Part shown: piece by piece, positions 1 to 8,938 of the stretch
Numbering within the stretch: the stretch's first letter is position 1
Layout: each line of letters starts with the position of its first letter
NCBI GenBank assembly: GCA_964505325.1
Contig: CAZDHT010000178.1
Location: 1-11,501, forward strand
Origin: CAZDHT01 sp964505325
GTDB lineage: Bacteria > Planctomycetota > PUPC01
Direction: 5' to 3'
DNA length: 11,501 nt
The notes under the pieces: model-generated
What the model saw: only the letters and a program-made list of their open reading frames with translations
Told to the model about the DNA's origin: nothing
The model's database searches: none
Position numbers and translations under genes: made by a program

Positions 1-2230
<2,230 letters not shown>

Positions 2231-2244
2231 GCCGTCACCTCTCT

Positions 2245-2823
2245 TCAGCCTTCGGGCGCCTCTCGGCGACCATTGCCATTCGGACCGGGGGAGCGCTCCT
2301 CCGCTTGCCAAAGCGTCCGCGGCTTCGAATTACCAACCGTGTAGGTCACGCGCCGGCGCGCCACGTCCAGGACACCGCTCCGTCTGAGCGTTCCGCCGAC
2401 GTCCTCCGCAACCGTCGTGATCCCCGTTCTGCCGAGAATCTCAGTGAGGGATCGAATGATCTCCGGGCCGGGGCTGCCGTGGCCGTGGCCCAGAACGTTG
2501 GCGCCGCCGATCAGGCAGGCGCGGACCCGGGTTTCGTCCGCCCCGAGAGCCGCCATCTGTCGCATCATCTCCCGTACTGCGTCCTCGGCGTACCTTGTTC
2601 CCCTTGACGGGTGTCGGCCGCATGAAGCCCCCGGAAGCATCACGTGAGCCATCCCTCCGACGCCGGCTCCCGGGTCAACCGCCGCGACCAGCACGCAAGA
2701 GCCGATTGCACTGGCCCGGAGGATTCCGTCCCCCTTGCACGCCTTGACCTCGCCCGAGCTGACGCTCACCTCGTCGTTCATGCCATTGCCACGCCTTGCC
2801 TTGGCCTTGTTCTGATCGTTCAT
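2245..2823 (-). CDS. cheD: CheD-type chemoreceptor glutamine deamidase
   Basis: 192 residues from ATG 2823, which follows AGGGAG nine bases upstream; an internal ATG at 2781 is a weaker alternative. CheD proteins deamidate glutamines in the cytoplasmic coiled coil of chemoreceptors and, with CheC and CheY-P, help adaptation. Visible family marks: IGSCV with catalytic Cys43, GGMAHVMLPG with His60 (17 residues after the Cys, the same spacing as Cys27/His44 of Thermotoga CheD), a CLIGGANVLG segment near 103-112, and VAEDVGGTLRRSG near 138-150. The position of the family's third active-site residue, Thr six residues before the Cys, reads Ala37 here. The last 25 or so residues (after about 167) are a charged, unmatched tail. 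No cheC, cheA, cheW, cheY or receptor gene is in view. The stop lies 14 nt before the large kinase gene, so that kinase is a candidate partner. Family assignment is strong; activity and substrate are inference. Confidence 0.92.
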   Translation of the reverse strand: MNDQNKAKARRGNGMNDEVSVSSGEVKACKGDGILRASAIGSCVLVAAVDPGAGVGGMAHVMLPGASCGRHPSRGTRYAEDAVREMMRQMAALGADETRVRACLIGGANVLGHGHGSPGPEIIRSLTEILGRTGITTVAEDVGGTLRRSGVLDVARRRVTYTVGNSKPRTLWQAEERSPGPNGNGRREAPEG

Positions 2824-3040
2824 GACCCTTCGACTCCCTGCCAGAAGCGCCCACTCCCGGGGTCTGAGTTGAAGGAGGGCGCGACTGCGCCAGAGCCGCC
2901 CTGGCACCGTCCCGAAACCGGTCACGGATCCGGAAGTACTGTGGCCGTGACAGATCGTAACGCCGGCAGACCTCGCGCACCGGCATGCCGCGCAGTTCCT
3001 CCAACACACAACGGACCTGTGTTTCTATACCCATCGTCAT
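2675..3040 (-). CDS. Short transposase-like helix-turn-helix ORF, possibly a remnant
   Basis: The first 50 residues look like an HTH of the kind found at the N terminus of IS3/IS481-type transposases and their domesticated relatives: ETQVRCVLEELRG, then VREVCRRYDLSRPQYFR, then DRFRDGARAALA. After about residue 51 the reading frame stays open but turns into low-information sequence that overlaps the first 149 nt of cheD in another frame. The tail is therefore probably not conserved protein, and the functional unit may end near base 2885. ATG 3040 is chosen because GGAGGTG precedes it; a GTG at 3052 also lies in frame but overlaps that ribosome site. It could be a small regulator of the cluster or the dead end of an insertion sequence. 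The HTH resemblance is fair; the gene's integrity is doubtful. Confidence 0.5.
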   Translation of the reverse strand: MTMGIETQVRCVLEELRGMPVREVCRRYDLSRPQYFRIRDRFRDGARAALAQSRPPSTQTPGVGASGRESKGHERSEQGQGKAWQWHERRGERQLGRGQGVQGGRNPPGQCNRLLRAGRGG

Positions 3041-3062
3041 CTCGTCAGCCACCTCCGTCGGG

Positions 3063-3224
3063 TCAGAAGAGCGCGCAGGCCCACGGCCGCCAGAAGCGGC
3101 GGGAGCACATGTGGCATCGAAACGGCCGGAGCATCGACCCGCTCACCAGAAGCAGCAACACCTCGCCCGCATGTCTTAAGCGGGACGTGCGGACCTCACG
3201 GCCTCCGCAGCGTGGGCATTTCAT
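3063..3224 (-). CDS. Small zinc-ribbon protein, 53 residues
   Basis: ATG 3224 follows a strong ribosome site, GGAGGTG, six bases upstream. The product begins MKCPRCGG and carries a second pair, CHMC, near residues 39-42, giving the C-x2-C ... C-x2-C layout of a zinc ribbon. Between them lies a hydrophobic stretch (EVLLLLVSG), then LRPFRC and an aromatic/basic end (RRFWRPW). Many bacteria carry short proteins of this plan (CPRCG...RPFRC..C..RFW) with no assigned function. It sits between the receiver protein and the HTH ORF, with a 22-nt gap to the latter. The short length, good ribosome site and Cys spacing together make it a likely real gene; its role is unknown. Confidence 0.75.
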   Translation of the reverse strand: MKCPRCGGREVRTSRLRHAGEVLLLLVSGSMLRPFRCHMCSRRFWRPWACALF

Positions 3225-3341
3225 CGGCGCACCTCCACACGCAGGTCGAGCGCCCGTGCGTTGCCGCCGAGGCTCGGCGTCTGGCTTGGTGTTCGCTCGC
3301 CCCGGCCGGGCCTGCACGCGGCCGGCCTGCCTTCGGATTGT

Positions 3342-3896
3342 CTATCCTCTCGGTTGCCCTCCCAACACCGACCCGACCGCTTCAACGATCCGGTCTGGTT
3401 GCGCGGGCCTCGCGAGGACGGTGACCGGCGAAAACCGGAGCGCCCGCGCCATCAGATCACTGTCCGGGTATCCGGTGAGAACGATCACGGGCACGCCGTC
3501 CGTCTGTCCGCGAAGCCGCTCCAGGGTGGTTGGGCCGTCCATCCCGGGCATCAGCAGGTCCAGGATCACCGCGTCGGGCGGCTGGCGGCGCGCAATGTCC
3601 AGCGCCTCCGCGCCGCTGGCCGCGGTGGTGACCGCGTAACCGTGGTGTTCCAGCACGCGGCGGAGGACGGACCGGACGGCCGCGTCGTCGTCCACCACCA
3701 GGATCGTACGCTTTGCGGCGCGGAGATGATGGGTCTCGGCCCAGCGCCGCAGGGCATCCTTCCTGAAGCGCCAGTCCTTTCCGATCTTGTAGGCGGGGAT
3801 TTCCGCCTTCCTCGCCAGGCGCCGGATACTCTCGACGTGGGCGCCGAGGAACTCGGCGGCCTCCCGGGCGTTCAGGGGTGTGTCCTCGTGCGGCAT
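3342..3896 (-). CDS. Response regulator with N-terminal excisionase-type HTH and C-terminal receiver
   Basis: 184 residues. Residues 7-56 form an excisionase/AlpA-like winged HTH: LNAREAAEFLG, then SIRRLARKAEIPAYKIGKDW and RFRKDALRRW. Residues 63-180 form a CheY-like receiver: acidic cluster Asp69-Asp71, phospho-acceptor Asp113 in ILDLLMPGMDG, and Thr141. The otherwise near-universal Lys of the fifth strand (K-P motif) is Arg163 in VLARPAQP. The DNA-binding domain is placed before the receiver, the reverse of OmpR or NarL types. It is the first gene behind the TTGACA promoter and the tandem repeats, so self-regulation is possible. Which kinase feeds it is unknown; the large kinase at the end of this cluster is the obvious candidate. 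The ribosome site is weak (GAAGAG about nine bases upstream), but domain content supports the start. Confidence 0.93.
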   Translation of the reverse strand: MPHEDTPLNAREAAEFLGAHVESIRRLARKAEIPAYKIGKDWRFRKDALRRWAETHHLRAAKRTILVVDDDAAVRSVLRRVLEHHGYAVTTAASGAEALDIARRQPPDAVILDLLMPGMDGPTTLERLRGQTDGVPVIVLTGYPDSDLMARALRFSPVTVLARPAQPDRIVEAVGSVLGGQPRG

Positions 3897-3952
3897 TCAG
3901 CGGCTCTTCTGTTTCCGGGCCCGGGCCGGCCTCCAGGGCGCTCCCCGAGCCA

Positions 3953-3970
3953 CAGCAGCTTCCGCTGCTG
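3953..3970 (-). other. Leader hairpin with GGAA tetraloop
   Basis: On the minus strand CAGCAGC-GGAA-GCTGCTG forms a perfect 7-bp stem closed by a GNRA-type loop, within the predicted 5' leader of the HTH/receiver gene. No T-run follows on either strand, so it is not an intrinsic terminator. It could stabilise the transcript or be chance in a CTG-rich stretch. Confidence 0.35.
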
Positions 3971-3987
3971 CTGACGTGCTGCTGAGT

Positions 3988-4007
3988 TTAGTAGAGGTTA
4001 ATAGAGG
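3988..4007 (-). promoter_or_regulatory. Two adjacent 10-bp direct repeats overlapping the -10 box, candidate operator
   Basis: On the minus strand CCTCTATTAA is followed immediately by CCTCTACTAA, one mismatch in ten and exactly one helical turn apart. The upstream copy overlaps the -10 element and the other covers the expected transcription start. This is a typical place for a repressor. The downstream gene carries an excisionase-type HTH, a class that often binds head-to-tail sites, so it is the natural candidate; that link is inference. Confidence 0.5.
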
Positions 4008-4032
4008 ATAGTATATGCATTCTCTGTGTCAA
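4005..4032 (-). promoter_or_regulatory. Sigma-70-type promoter of the HTH-receiver/cheD/kinase cluster
   Basis: Minus strand: TTGACA (4027-4032, perfect -35), 16-nt spacer, TATCCT (4005-4010, four of six). An A6 tract (4038-4043 on the template coordinates) lies just upstream of the -35, where an UP element would sit. The region is AT-rich against a GC-rich background and ends about 110 nt before the ATG at 3896. It separates this cluster from the c-di-GMP operon that ends at 4107. Confidence 0.7.
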
Positions 4033-4106
4033 GCGCGTTTTTTCCGGCTCTTCCGTGAGGAGCCGGCGGGGGCCGGCGCCGCGTGGGCCGGCGAAGGCGG
4101 GCGCAG

Positions 4107-5021
4107 TCAGGGGGTGTCGGTCGCTCTGGCGACTTCCGCCGGCGAGCCGGCGACGGCGACCCGGTTGCGCCCCGCCTGCTTCGCCCGGTACAGCGCTTGA
4201 TCGGCCCGCTCGACCAGCCCTTGCGGGGAGGGCACGTCCAACGAATCAGCCACTCCGAAACTGGCGGTAACCTGAACGTCTCCAGAGGCCACGCTGACCC
4301 GCAGGGCGGCGACGGCTGCGCGGCAGCGCTCGGCGAGGACCGCGGCGCCCGGCGCGGCCACGTCGGGGCACAGGATGGCGAATTCGTCGCCGCCGTATCG
4401 GAACGCGGTGTCCGACCTGCGGCACTGGCCGGCGATGGCTCGGGCGATCTCGCGGAGGAGCAGGTCGCCCGCCGGGTGGCCGTGGATGTCGTTGATCCTC
4501 TTGAAGTGGTCGACGTCGGCCATGATGACCGCCAGGCAGCTCCGCGCCCGCCGGCTCCGCGCCCATTCGCGCTGCATCCGCTCCTTCAGGGCACGACGGT
4601 TGTGGAGCTCGGTCAGAGGGTCGCGCTGGGCGTGCTCGACCAGCAGGTCCTGTAGGTGCTTCGTCCGCAGGGCGGCGCGTACGCGCGCCCGAAGCTCGAA
4701 TTCGTCGAATGGTTTGGTGATGTAGTCTATGGCGCCCAGGTCGAGGCCCTGAACCTTGTCTTCGTCGGAGCAGGATCCCGTAAGGAAGATGACCGGGATC
4801 ATGCACAGTTCCGAGTCTGCCTTCAGCGTGCGGCAGACGTCGAAGCCGGACATGTCGGGCATGTCGACGTCGAGGAGGATCAGGTCAGGCTTATCGGCCC
4901 GGGCGGACCGGAGTCCGGTTTCGCCACCGTTCGAGCAGACGATGCTCAGGCCCTCTTTCTTGAGGCGTGCCTTGGCGACGGCCCTGGCGTCGGGGCTGTC
5001 ATCAATAATCAAGACCTTCAT
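4107..5021 (-). CDS. Response regulator diguanylate cyclase (REC-GGDEF)
   Basis: 304 residues, PleD/WspR-like enzyme that makes c-di-GMP from two GTP when its receiver is phosphorylated. Receiver (1-120): Asp7/Asp8, phospho-acceptor Asp51 in LLDVDMPDMSG, Thr81, Lys103 in ITKPFDEFE. GGDEF domain (about 132-290): DPLTELHNRRAL at its start, MADVDHFKRINDIHGH with the metal-binding Asp, and intact RYGGDEFA at 208-215. The RxxD inhibitory site (Arg201-Asp204) lies five residues before GGDEF, so product inhibition is expected. ATG 5021 has GGAGG seven bases upstream and overlaps the stop of the hybrid kinase as ATGA, which points to coupled translation. An in-frame ATG at 5048 lacks this support. 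It is the last gene of the operon; no clear terminator follows. Confidence 0.96.
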   Translation of the reverse strand: MKVLIIDDSPDARAVAKARLKKEGLSIVCSNGGETGLRSARADKPDLILLDVDMPDMSGFDVCRTLKADSELCMIPVIFLTGSCSDEDKVQGLDLGAIDYITKPFDEFELRARVRAALRTKHLQDLLVEHAQRDPLTELHNRRALKERMQREWARSRRARSCLAVIMADVDHFKRINDIHGHPAGDLLLREIARAIAGQCRRSDTAFRYGGDEFAILCPDVAAPGAAVLAERCRAAVAALRVSVASGDVQVTASFGVADSLDVPSPQGLVERADQALYRAKQAGRNRVAVAGSPAEVARATDTP

Positions 5022-8000
5022 TCCTCCGCCTCCTGCGATGCGGTGCACGTCCGACGGCCGCGGACGACGGCCTCGTACAGGGCCTCGAGCCGTTCGATGG
5101 CGATGCGCCCGCTCACGGCGTCGCCGGCTCGGGCTATCATCTCCAGCACGCGGGCGGCGTCGGTGAGCGTGGGGTATCCGTAGCTGCCGCCAGCACCCTT
5201 CAGTTGGTGTGCTTCGCGCCGGAGGTCCGCGTAGCGCTCGTCCCTGAGCGCCTGGCGCATTGACTCGACGTGTCCGGCCAGTCCACCCACGAAGCTGTCG
5301 ATGACCTCGGCGAGGTCAGGGTCGTCGCCGTATTCCGACACGATGACTTCGCCCCCTTCGCCTTCTTGCTTGGCCCGTTTCACGGCATTGTCGTCCGGTT
5401 CTGAGCCCCGGACGCCGGCGTGTCTGGCCACGGCTGCGATGAGCGCCGAGCGGTCGATGGGCTTGCTCTGGTAATCGGTGCACCCGGCCGACAGGCACCG
5501 TTCGCGATCTTCGGTCATGGCGTGGGCGGTCAGGGCGATGATGGGGAGCGAGCAACCCTTGTCGCGAAGGAGCGTCGAGGCGTCGTAACCGTCCATCTCG
5601 GGCATCTGCATGTCCATCAGAATGACGTCGAACGGCTCGGCAAGGGCCGCAGCCACGGCGAGCTGGCCGTTGCCCACAACGGTCACCTCCGCGCCGGCCT
5701 TGCGGAGAACTGCTGCGATCAGCCGCTGGTTGTCGGGGCCGTCTTCGGCGAGCAGGACGCGCACGCCCGACAGGGCGTCGGCCGCCGGCATCCCGGATCG
5801 GTCGGTCTCGGTCCGATCCATGAGCACCTCGCTCGGGTCCTCCAGCATGTCCACCCCGTCCAGCGGACCGGTGGGGATGGTGAAGCCAAACGTGCTGCCC
5901 TTGCCGAGCTGGCTCTCCATGGCGAACGTGCCGCCCATCAGGTCGGCGAGACGGCCCGAGATGGCCAGTCCGAGCCCGGTGCCGCTGTGCTGGCGCGAGG
6001 CCGTCGCGTCGGCTTGGGTGAACGGCCGGCCCAGGCGCTTGAGGTCGTTCGGTGCGATCCCGACTCCGGTGTCGATCACCTCGACCCTGACCGCCGGTGC
6101 GCCGCCGAGCCCGTCAGGCAGGAACGCGGCAACGATTCGGACGCCGCCCCGCTTGGTGAACTTGACGGCGTTCCCGACCAGGTTGACCAGGATCTGTCGG
6201 AGCCGCGCTTCATCGGCCAGGATCGTCTCCGGCAGGGTGCCGGCGTATTCGGCGGACAGCGAGATTCCGCCCTGCTCGGCGCGGATCCGCATCAGGCTCA
6301 CCACGTCGGCGACCACAGTGGGCAGGCTGCAGCGTTCGAGGAGCAGCTCCAGTTTGCCGGCTTCGATCTTCGACAGGTCAAGGATGTCGTTGATCAAACT
6401 CAGCAGGTGCTCGCCGTTACGCCGGACGGTCGCCAGGCACTCGTGTCTCTCGGCCTCAGGCTGGTCGGGGTCGGCCATCAGATCGGTGTATCCGAGGATG
6501 GCGGTGAGCGGCGTGCGGATCTCGTGGCTCATGTTGGCGAGGAACTCGCTCTTGGCGACGGTGGCGGCCGCGGCCTTCTCGGCCAGTTGACTGGCGCGTT
6601 TGATGGCCGCCTCCAAGCCAGAGTTCGCTTCCTCCAAGTCCCTCTTCGTCTTCTTGATCGTTTCCTCAGCGGCCTTGCGCTCGGTCACGTCCCTGAAGAA
6701 GCCGATGTTGCACGGCCTTCCGTCGATCGTCGCGAGGGTTGTGTTGATGTCGGCGTAGAGCACTGAGCCGTCTTTTCTGCGGCACGGAACCTCGGGCGCG
6801 AGTATCATCGCCCCTGTGGCCTGCGCTTCGAACTGCTCGAGCGCGTACTTCAGGGCGTCCGTCGGATGAATGTCGGTGACACCCATTCGCCTGAACTCCT
6901 CTTCGGTGTAATCCAGCATTTCGCCGATGGCAGGATTGGCATATTTGAACTTCTTCGTCTCGATATCGGCGACGAGTATGCCCTCGGGAGCGCCCGCGAA
7001 CAGAACTCTGTACCTCTCTTCGGATTCCCGCAGCGCAGTCTCGGCCCGCTTCTGTTCGGTGATGTCTTTCGCAAAAGCCGCCAGACCGTACGGCTCGCCT
7101 TCCTTGTCTTTCAGGACGAAGACCGACATTTGCGTCGGAAATGTCGCTCCGTCCCTTCGCACGTGTCCCACCTCGGCCCAGTTATGACCTTGCCGCTCGA
7201 CCGTTGCGTTGAACGGCACCACCTCCGTCCTCATCTGCTCGTCCGTGTGGCTGACTCTCAGGTGTTTCCCCACGAGTTCCGCGCCCGACTCGTACCCGTG
7301 CATCCTGGCCCAGGCATGGTTGACGAACTGGAGGTTGCCGTCCAGGTCCGCCGCCGCGATCCCTTCCGCGGCCTGTTCGGCAATCAGGGCCAGACGCTGC
7401 AACTCATGCTCCATGCGCTTGCGGTCGGTGATGTCCGCATTGACCTCGGCGACCAGCCACTCCCCGTTCTGGCCCTGGAAGGGAATGGTCGCCACCTGGA
7501 CGGGCCGGTTGTTCTCCTTAACCAGGATTCCCTCGGTGACCGTTGTCTCTTTCGTTTCCAGCGCCTTCACAGCCCCGCAGCCGGGGCACACTTCATCTCT
7601 GTCCATGAAGTACTCATAGCACTTCCTGCCGCTTGGATCGCCGTAGACCTTCTGCCACTCGGGATTGATGTAGCGGACGTTGAATTCTGAGTCGATGATG
7701 TCGATCCCGGTGTTCGTGGCGCCGAGAATGAACTCGGTCTGGGCCTTGAGTTGTCGGGCCTCTTGTTCCACCTTCCTACGCTCGATGATTCGGCCCAAGC
7801 GCTCCGCCACTGCATTGATCAGGTGGCGCTCCTCCTTGAAGAACGGCCCTTCATCCCCCTGCGGCCGGGCCTCGCGGTAGCACACCTCGACCGAGCCGAC
7901 CTTCTCGCCGCGGACCAGCATGTCCGCCGACTGACACCACGGTCCCGCCGGGCAGTCGTGCGTTTGGAAGACCTGGTCGCCATAGCGAATGCGCCCACCC

Positions 8001-8938
8001 GCGATCTCGGGGTATTGCCACGCGGGCGGCAGCAGCGCGGCCGTTTCCCGCAGGATATCCTTGATGCTCATCTCCGCTCTACCGGCGATTCCACTCAGCT
8101 CGTACAGGCAAGTGAGCTCCTTGACGCGCTCTTCCAGTTCCGCCTTGCTGGCTGAAAGCTCCGCGGTCCGCTCGGTGACCTTCTGGTCGAGCGCCGCGTA
8201 AGATTCGGAAAGCTTCGCGGCCATCCGGTTGAACTCCTCGGCCAACTGCTCGATTGCGCCGCCGGCCTTGATGTCGAGGCGGTAGTCCAGCTCGCCCGCG
8301 CCGATCCGTTCCGAGCCGTGATGGAGCTCATGGATCGGTCGCAGGATTGACCTCGTCGTGACGAACGCGACAACAGCGGCCAAGAGCACAATTACGGCCG
8401 TGACCGCCAGCCCCGCCCAGACGCCGAACTGATACGCTGCGTGGACGGCGTGTTCGGCCTCGGCCAGTTCTTTCACATGAGTCGCCTTGTGCTCCTCAAG
8501 CTGTCCGACCAAAGCGGCCAAAGCCGGATGCATGGCTTCATCTTCTTTCTTGAGCAGCTCATCAACACCTTCTCCCTGATCCTTCAGGCGGGTAAGTTCA
8601 CGAAGCTCAGAACGAAGCTTTTCTATCTTCGACACGAGCTGCCCGGCTTCGTGCTCCAAATGCCTCTGTCCGGCCGCTTTGAGCCGCCTGACCGCTGACT
8701 GGACATGTTCCTTGCTCTCCGCATCACCGGAAACCATGTAGTCCATGACCTCATGGGCCGCTTCAGTAGCGTCGCCCCTCATCTCGGCCATGGCAATCGC
8801 GCCGGGAATGATGTCTTCCCTCAGTTCTTCGAGCCGGCCATGCATCCTCGCGTATGTGGCGAATGAAACAACCGAAGCTGTCGCCGCCAACGCGACAATG
8901 GTCGAGAATCCAAGAGCCAGCTTTGTACCTATCTTCAT
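5018..8938 (-). CDS. Membrane hybrid sensor histidine kinase with receiver and HPt
   Basis: 1306 residues. Domains: transmembrane helix 7-29; extracytoplasmic helical sensor about 30-170, like the 4-helix bundles of chemoreceptors; transmembrane helix 171-195; HAMP about 196-248; coiled coil to 275; GAF-like module 275-390 (ELTCLY, LLPPAWQYP, Cys329/Cys335); PAS1 400-510 with Cys440, Cys451, Cys454; PAS2 515-632; PAS3 638-758; coiled coil; HisKA with His805 in MSHEIRTP; HATPase with Asn923, DTGVGI at 956-961, GTGLGLAI at 986-993; receiver 1058-1175 with Asp1109, Thr1137, Lys1159; HPt about 1200-1290 with His1244 in AHQLKGAGGS. All residues needed for a His-Asp-His relay are present, so phosphate could pass from His1244 to a separate receiver. 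The neighbouring GGDEF and HD-GYP proteins both have one. ATG 8938 overlaps the upstream stop as ATGA, with AAGGGGG in ribosome-site position. The stimulus is unknown. Confidence 0.97.
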   Translation of the reverse strand: MKIGTKLALGFSTIVALAATASVVSFATYARMHGRLEELREDIIPGAIAMAEMRGDATEAAHEVMDYMVSGDAESKEHVQSAVRRLKAAGQRHLEHEAGQLVSKIEKLRSELRELTRLKDQGEGVDELLKKEDEAMHPALAALVGQLEEHKATHVKELAEAEHAVHAAYQFGVWAGLAVTAVIVLLAAVVAFVTTRSILRPIHELHHGSERIGAGELDYRLDIKAGGAIEQLAEEFNRMAAKLSESYAALDQKVTERTAELSASKAELEERVKELTCLYELSGIAGRAEMSIKDILRETAALLPPAWQYPEIAGGRIRYGDQVFQTHDCPAGPWCQSADMLVRGEKVGSVEVCYREARPQGDEGPFFKEERHLINAVAERLGRIIERRKVEQEARQLKAQTEFILGATNTGIDIIDSEFNVRYINPEWQKVYGDPSGRKCYEYFMDRDEVCPGCGAVKALETKETTVTEGILVKENNRPVQVATIPFQGQNGEWLVAEVNADITDRKRMEHELQRLALIAEQAAEGIAAADLDGNLQFVNHAWARMHGYESGAELVGKHLRVSHTDEQMRTEVVPFNATVERQGHNWAEVGHVRRDGATFPTQMSVFVLKDKEGEPYGLAAFAKDITEQKRAETALRESEERYRVLFAGAPEGILVADIETKKFKYANPAIGEMLDYTEEEFRRMGVTDIHPTDALKYALEQFEAQATGAMILAPEVPCRRKDGSVLYADINTTLATIDGRPCNIGFFRDVTERKAAEETIKKTKRDLEEANSGLEAAIKRASQLAEKAAAATVAKSEFLANMSHEIRTPLTAILGYTDLMADPDQPEAERHECLATVRRNGEHLLSLINDILDLSKIEAGKLELLLERCSLPTVVADVVSLMRIRAEQGGISLSAEYAGTLPETILADEARLRQILVNLVGNAVKFTKRGGVRIVAAFLPDGLGGAPAVRVEVIDTGVGIAPNDLKRLGRPFTQADATASRQHSGTGLGLAISGRLADLMGGTFAMESQLGKGSTFGFTIPTGPLDGVDMLEDPSEVLMDRTETDRSGMPAADALSGVRVLLAEDGPDNQRLIAAVLRKAGAEVTVVGNGQLAVAAALAEPFDVILMDMQMPEMDGYDASTLLRDKGCSLPIIALTAHAMTEDRERCLSAGCTDYQSKPIDRSALIAAVARHAGVRGSEPDDNAVKRAKQEGEGGEVIVSEYGDDPDLAEVIDSFVGGLAGHVESMRQALRDERYADLRREAHQLKGAGGSYGYPTLTDAARVLEMIARAGDAVSGRIAIERLEALYEAVVRGRRTCTASQEAEE

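Noticed and set aside
2824..3009. Extended start of cheD at 3009
   Set aside because: The extra 62 residues are unlike CheD and lie opposite the HTH frame. ATG 2823 has a ribosome site.
4044..4066. Hairpin CCGGCTC/GAGCCGG next to a run of six T, as a terminator of the GGDEF gene
   Set aside because: The T-run lies before the stem on the plus strand and reads as A after the stem on the minus strand, so it does not fit an intrinsic terminator in either direction. The A-tract fits better as part of the downstream promoter.
3897..4106. c-di-GMP riboswitch in either leader (also checked 10126-10290)
   Set aside because: I found no GEMM-type conserved core in either leader, although a riboswitch would have suited the context.
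5022..5048. Earlier ATG 5048 for the GGDEF gene
   Set aside because: It would overlap the kinase by 31 nt and add nine non-receiver residues, whereas ATG 5021 has GGAGG at the right distance and an ATGA overlap.
5420..6766. Long plus-strand open frame opposite the hybrid kinase (and similar ones at 904-1878 and 6866-7690)
   Set aside because: They are antisense to clearly conserved kinase domains. GC-rich codon use keeps the opposite strand open, and the translations show no domain.
5018..8938. Hybrid kinase as the CheD target because of its chemoreceptor-like sensor and HAMP
   Set aside because: It lacks the chemoreceptor signalling hairpin and the repeated A-x-x-Q-Q-x-x-A motif, and it lies in a separate operon. 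The kinase directly after cheD is the better candidate.
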